From Acidobacteriota bacterium (lineage in GTDB: Bacteria > Acidobacteriota > Aminicenantia > JBFLYD01), in assembly GCA_040756905.1 (NCBI GenBank), contig JBFLYD010000021.1, positions 1-41,350 on the forward strand: a stretch of 41,350 nt of DNA, written 5' to 3'. A program made the position numbers and the translations under genes. Below are positions 39,767 to 41,350 of this stretch, in pieces. The notes under the pieces were generated by a model that did no database searches, had not been told where the DNA came from, and saw only the letters and a program-made list of their open reading frames with translations. Each line of letters begins with the position of its first letter. Positions within the stretch are counted from its first letter, which is position 1.

Positions 39767-41215
39767 TTATCGAACATCATATTTAATAAAGGAATAATAA
39801 GTGACAACGAAAAAAATGGCAGTATATATGATCAATATTGCTAAATCCACTGCTCTTTTTTTAATGGCATCTCCAATTGTGATAGATGAATAAGAAAAAA
39901 GAGGTAGCTCATAGATTCTTGGAATATCCTCATCAGAACCTCCAAAGCCAAAATTCATAGACTCTTTTCCTCTCTTAACTGTCATCTGGTCTTGCCATGT
40001 TTTACTCCAGAATTTCTGCTCGATAAGATTCTGGTAAGTTCTTACGGATTGGAAGAATTTTTCCCTTTCTCCAGGACCTGTTCCAGCTAAATCAGATAGA
40101 AGATAAGCAAAACAAGAGGCTGGAGATATTCTTGAGATGATAACTGCTAAGATTTGCTGGTTAGTCATACGACGATCATAATCAGATTGAAGTTTTAAGA
40201 GCGAATTGGCAATTTTTTCTTCAAAAATCTTTACAATAGGTTTTCTCAATTTCCTGTATTTATTCCACCAATCTCTCCCCCCGCCAATCATTCCTTCTTT
40301 ACCAATCATATTTTCCCTTTCTAATGCTTCTACAAGCTTTGCTCCTTTTTCTTTTTCAATTTCCCTTCTGACACTTTCTTTCTCCCGTTTAAAAACTATC
40401 TCATCTTTTACAGGATAAATAACCTTGGAGATGATACCTGAAAGCCTCGGTATTCCAAGAAAAAGAATCACCCATATAAAAAGAAGAAAGGTAAAAGCAC
40501 TTAAAGAGCTATGAGTTCTTGAAGATATGAACATTCCAAGATGAAGGATTAAAGTTATCTGGATAAAGGAGGAAATTATTATCCCAATAAATGGAAAAAG
40601 AATTCCTCTATCGAACAAAGGATAGCCGAAAATTAGAAGGATGAGGATACCAATGAGGACTGATAAAATATAAGGAATCAGGATAGTTATGTAGCCTCCT
40701 AAAAGTTTTCCCAGAATGATAGTGCTTCTACTGGAGGAATTGGAAAGGGTTAACCTAAGGGTTCCCTTTTCCTTTTCTCCAACTATTGAATCAAAACTCA
40801 TCAATAGTGCCATAAGAGTGATGACTATGTTAATAATAAAAAGCAAATCAAGATGACCGAATAGAGGCGCTATAATTTCATTCCTGTTTTCACCTCCACG
40901 CCATTCAATTTCTTCCTTAGAAATGCTGAAAGAATTGGGCAAAGAATCTTCATAGCCTGAGATTAACGCATTTAAAGGAGGAGTTTTTCTAAATCCTTGG
41001 ACTCCAGCAATGTATCTTCCTCCCTTTTTTGATTCTTCTAAGGCTGAAAGATAATCCCTTTCGAGAGAGGATAATGATTGGGCTTTGGTTGAGTAATTTT
41101 TAAAATTTACATAGAAGCCAAGGGGAATGAGAACAATGCAGAGAAGAACAAGAATAAAAAATCTAAGACTCACGACATGCTCAAGGATTTCTTTTCTTAT
41201 GATTGTGACTAACAT
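39767..41215 (-). CDS. ABC-2 type permease, array member 1 (detached)
   Basis: A 482-residue membrane protein of the same family. MLVTIIRKEILEHVVSLRFF leads into the first helix. The central motif FDSIVGEKEKGTLRLTLSNSSSRSTIILGK starts at 141. The outside loop has VISRISPASCFAYLLSDLAGTG, and the end is SFIKYDVR. It lies on the same strand as the rest but is separated from the RHH gene by 560 nt of repeat-rich DNA, so it is probably a separate transcript. AGGAAGA lies 5 nt before the ATG. A mobile-element end begins about 9 nt upstream, so its native promoter is missing or replaced. Confidence 0.85.
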   Translation of the reverse strand: MLVTIIRKEILEHVVSLRFFILVLLCIVLIPLGFYVNFKNYSTKAQSLSSLERDYLSALEESKKGGRYIAGVQGFRKTPPLNALISGYEDSLPNSFSISKEEIEWRGGENRNEIIAPLFGHLDLLFIINIVITLMALLMSFDSIVGEKEKGTLRLTLSNSSSRSTIILGKLLGGYITILIPYILSVLIGILILLIFGYPLFDRGILFPFIGIIISSFIQITLILHLGMFISSRTHSSLSAFTFLLFIWVILFLGIPRLSGIISKVIYPVKDEIVFKREKESVRREIEKEKGAKLVEALERENMIGKEGMIGGGRDWWNKYRKLRKPIVKIFEEKIANSLLKLQSDYDRRMTNQQILAVIISRISPASCFAYLLSDLAGTGPGEREKFFQSVRTYQNLIEQKFWSKTWQDQMTVKRGKESMNFGFGGSDEDIPRIYELPLFSYSSITIGDAIKKRAVDLAILIIYTAIFFVVTYYSFIKYDVR

Positions 41216-41224
41216 TTTCTTCCT

Positions 41225-41350
41225 TGTATATTCCGATCCAAAGTGGCCATCGATTCCGATTCAAACCGGCCACTGATTCTGATTGAAAGTGGCCACCCAT
41301 TCCGATTTATTCCGGCCACTTTTTCGATGAAATCAGAATTTGAAAAAGTT
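41225..41350. mobile_element. Terminal repeats of an IS21-like insertion sequence (right edge)
   Basis: Four imperfect 19-bp direct repeats start at 41231, 41254, 41277 and 41300, an exact period of 23 bp. The consensus is TTCCGATTnAAAnnGGCCA. A TG dinucleotide at 41225 could be the element's outer tip. Several spaced transposase-binding repeats at an end are characteristic of IS21-family elements. The element continues off the window, so no transposase can be seen. Confidence 0.6.

Noticed and set aside
41231-41318. CRISPR-like array at the right edge
   Set aside because: Repeats are 19 bp with only 4-nt spacers and are imperfect; this fits transposase-binding repeats, not CRISPR.

Overview
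This is an AT-rich window from what looks like a diderm, probably anaerobic bacterium. Several proteins have signal peptides, one is an outer-membrane-barrel type (DUF5916), and there is a three-haem c-type cytochrome and a superoxide dismutase. The mix (DUF5916, large secreted M14 and M28 peptidases, DUF1028, TrpB2, a GpgS/GpgP pair, DUF3526-like ABC permease arrays) would fit an Acidobacteriota/Aminicenantota-type lineage. That placement is only a guess from gene content. I saw no rRNA, tRNA or CRISPR array. Both edges look like mobile-element ends: a possible gene start reading out at the left, and four 19-bp repeats with an exact 23-bp period at the right.

Layout. 0.1-1.6 kb: PadR regulator plus HAAS/DUF1700-like membrane protein. 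2.0-3.8 kb: AmrS-type radical SAM enzyme, then a VapBC-like toxin-antitoxin pair. 3.9-9.3 kb: DUF1028 protein, tri-haem cytochrome (minus strand), a 42-residue membrane protein, and a 951-residue M14 metallopeptidase. 9.4-12.0 kb (minus): M28 peptidase followed by superoxide dismutase. 12.2-15.0 kb: tupABC tungstate transporter. 15.4-16.7 kb (minus): TrpB2 with a clear promoter. 16.8-21.2 kb (minus): a visibly more GC-rich block with a truncated MocR-type regulator, a CPBP intramembrane protease, and a CPBP-DUF5916 fusion whose barrel is cut by an in-frame TAA.

21.2-30.9 kb is a carbohydrate and compatible-solute region. A GpgS-like glycosyltransferase (minus) is divergent from an operon encoding a complete sugar ABC importer (binding protein, two permeases, ATPase), a GpgP/MpgP-type phosphatase and a GT81 glucosyl-3-phosphoglycerate synthase. 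A GT87 membrane mannosyltransferase and a Dpm1-like polyprenyl-phosphate mannosyltransferase follow. The inferred role is sugar import, glucosylglycerate synthesis and lipid-linked mannose transfer.

31.0-41.2 kb (all minus) is the most unusual part. Five paralogous ABC-2 permeases share a central motif and a C-terminal [K/R]-Y-D-x-R tail, but there is only one ATPase in view. The ATPase is coupled to a membrane-anchored coiled-coil/NEW3 protein, which is itself coupled to a solitary ribbon-helix-helix protein. A promoter precedes the RHH gene, and a strong stem-loop separates the ATPase from the four tightly packed downstream permeases. The fifth permease is separated from the rest by a hairpin-dense non-coding stretch and abuts the right-hand mobile-element end.

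Short palindromic repeats (GTAGGGCAA...TTGCCCTAC cores) occur at 13.2, 15.1 and 31.0 kb. Two of them lie inside MITE-like elements with matching terminal inverted repeats.
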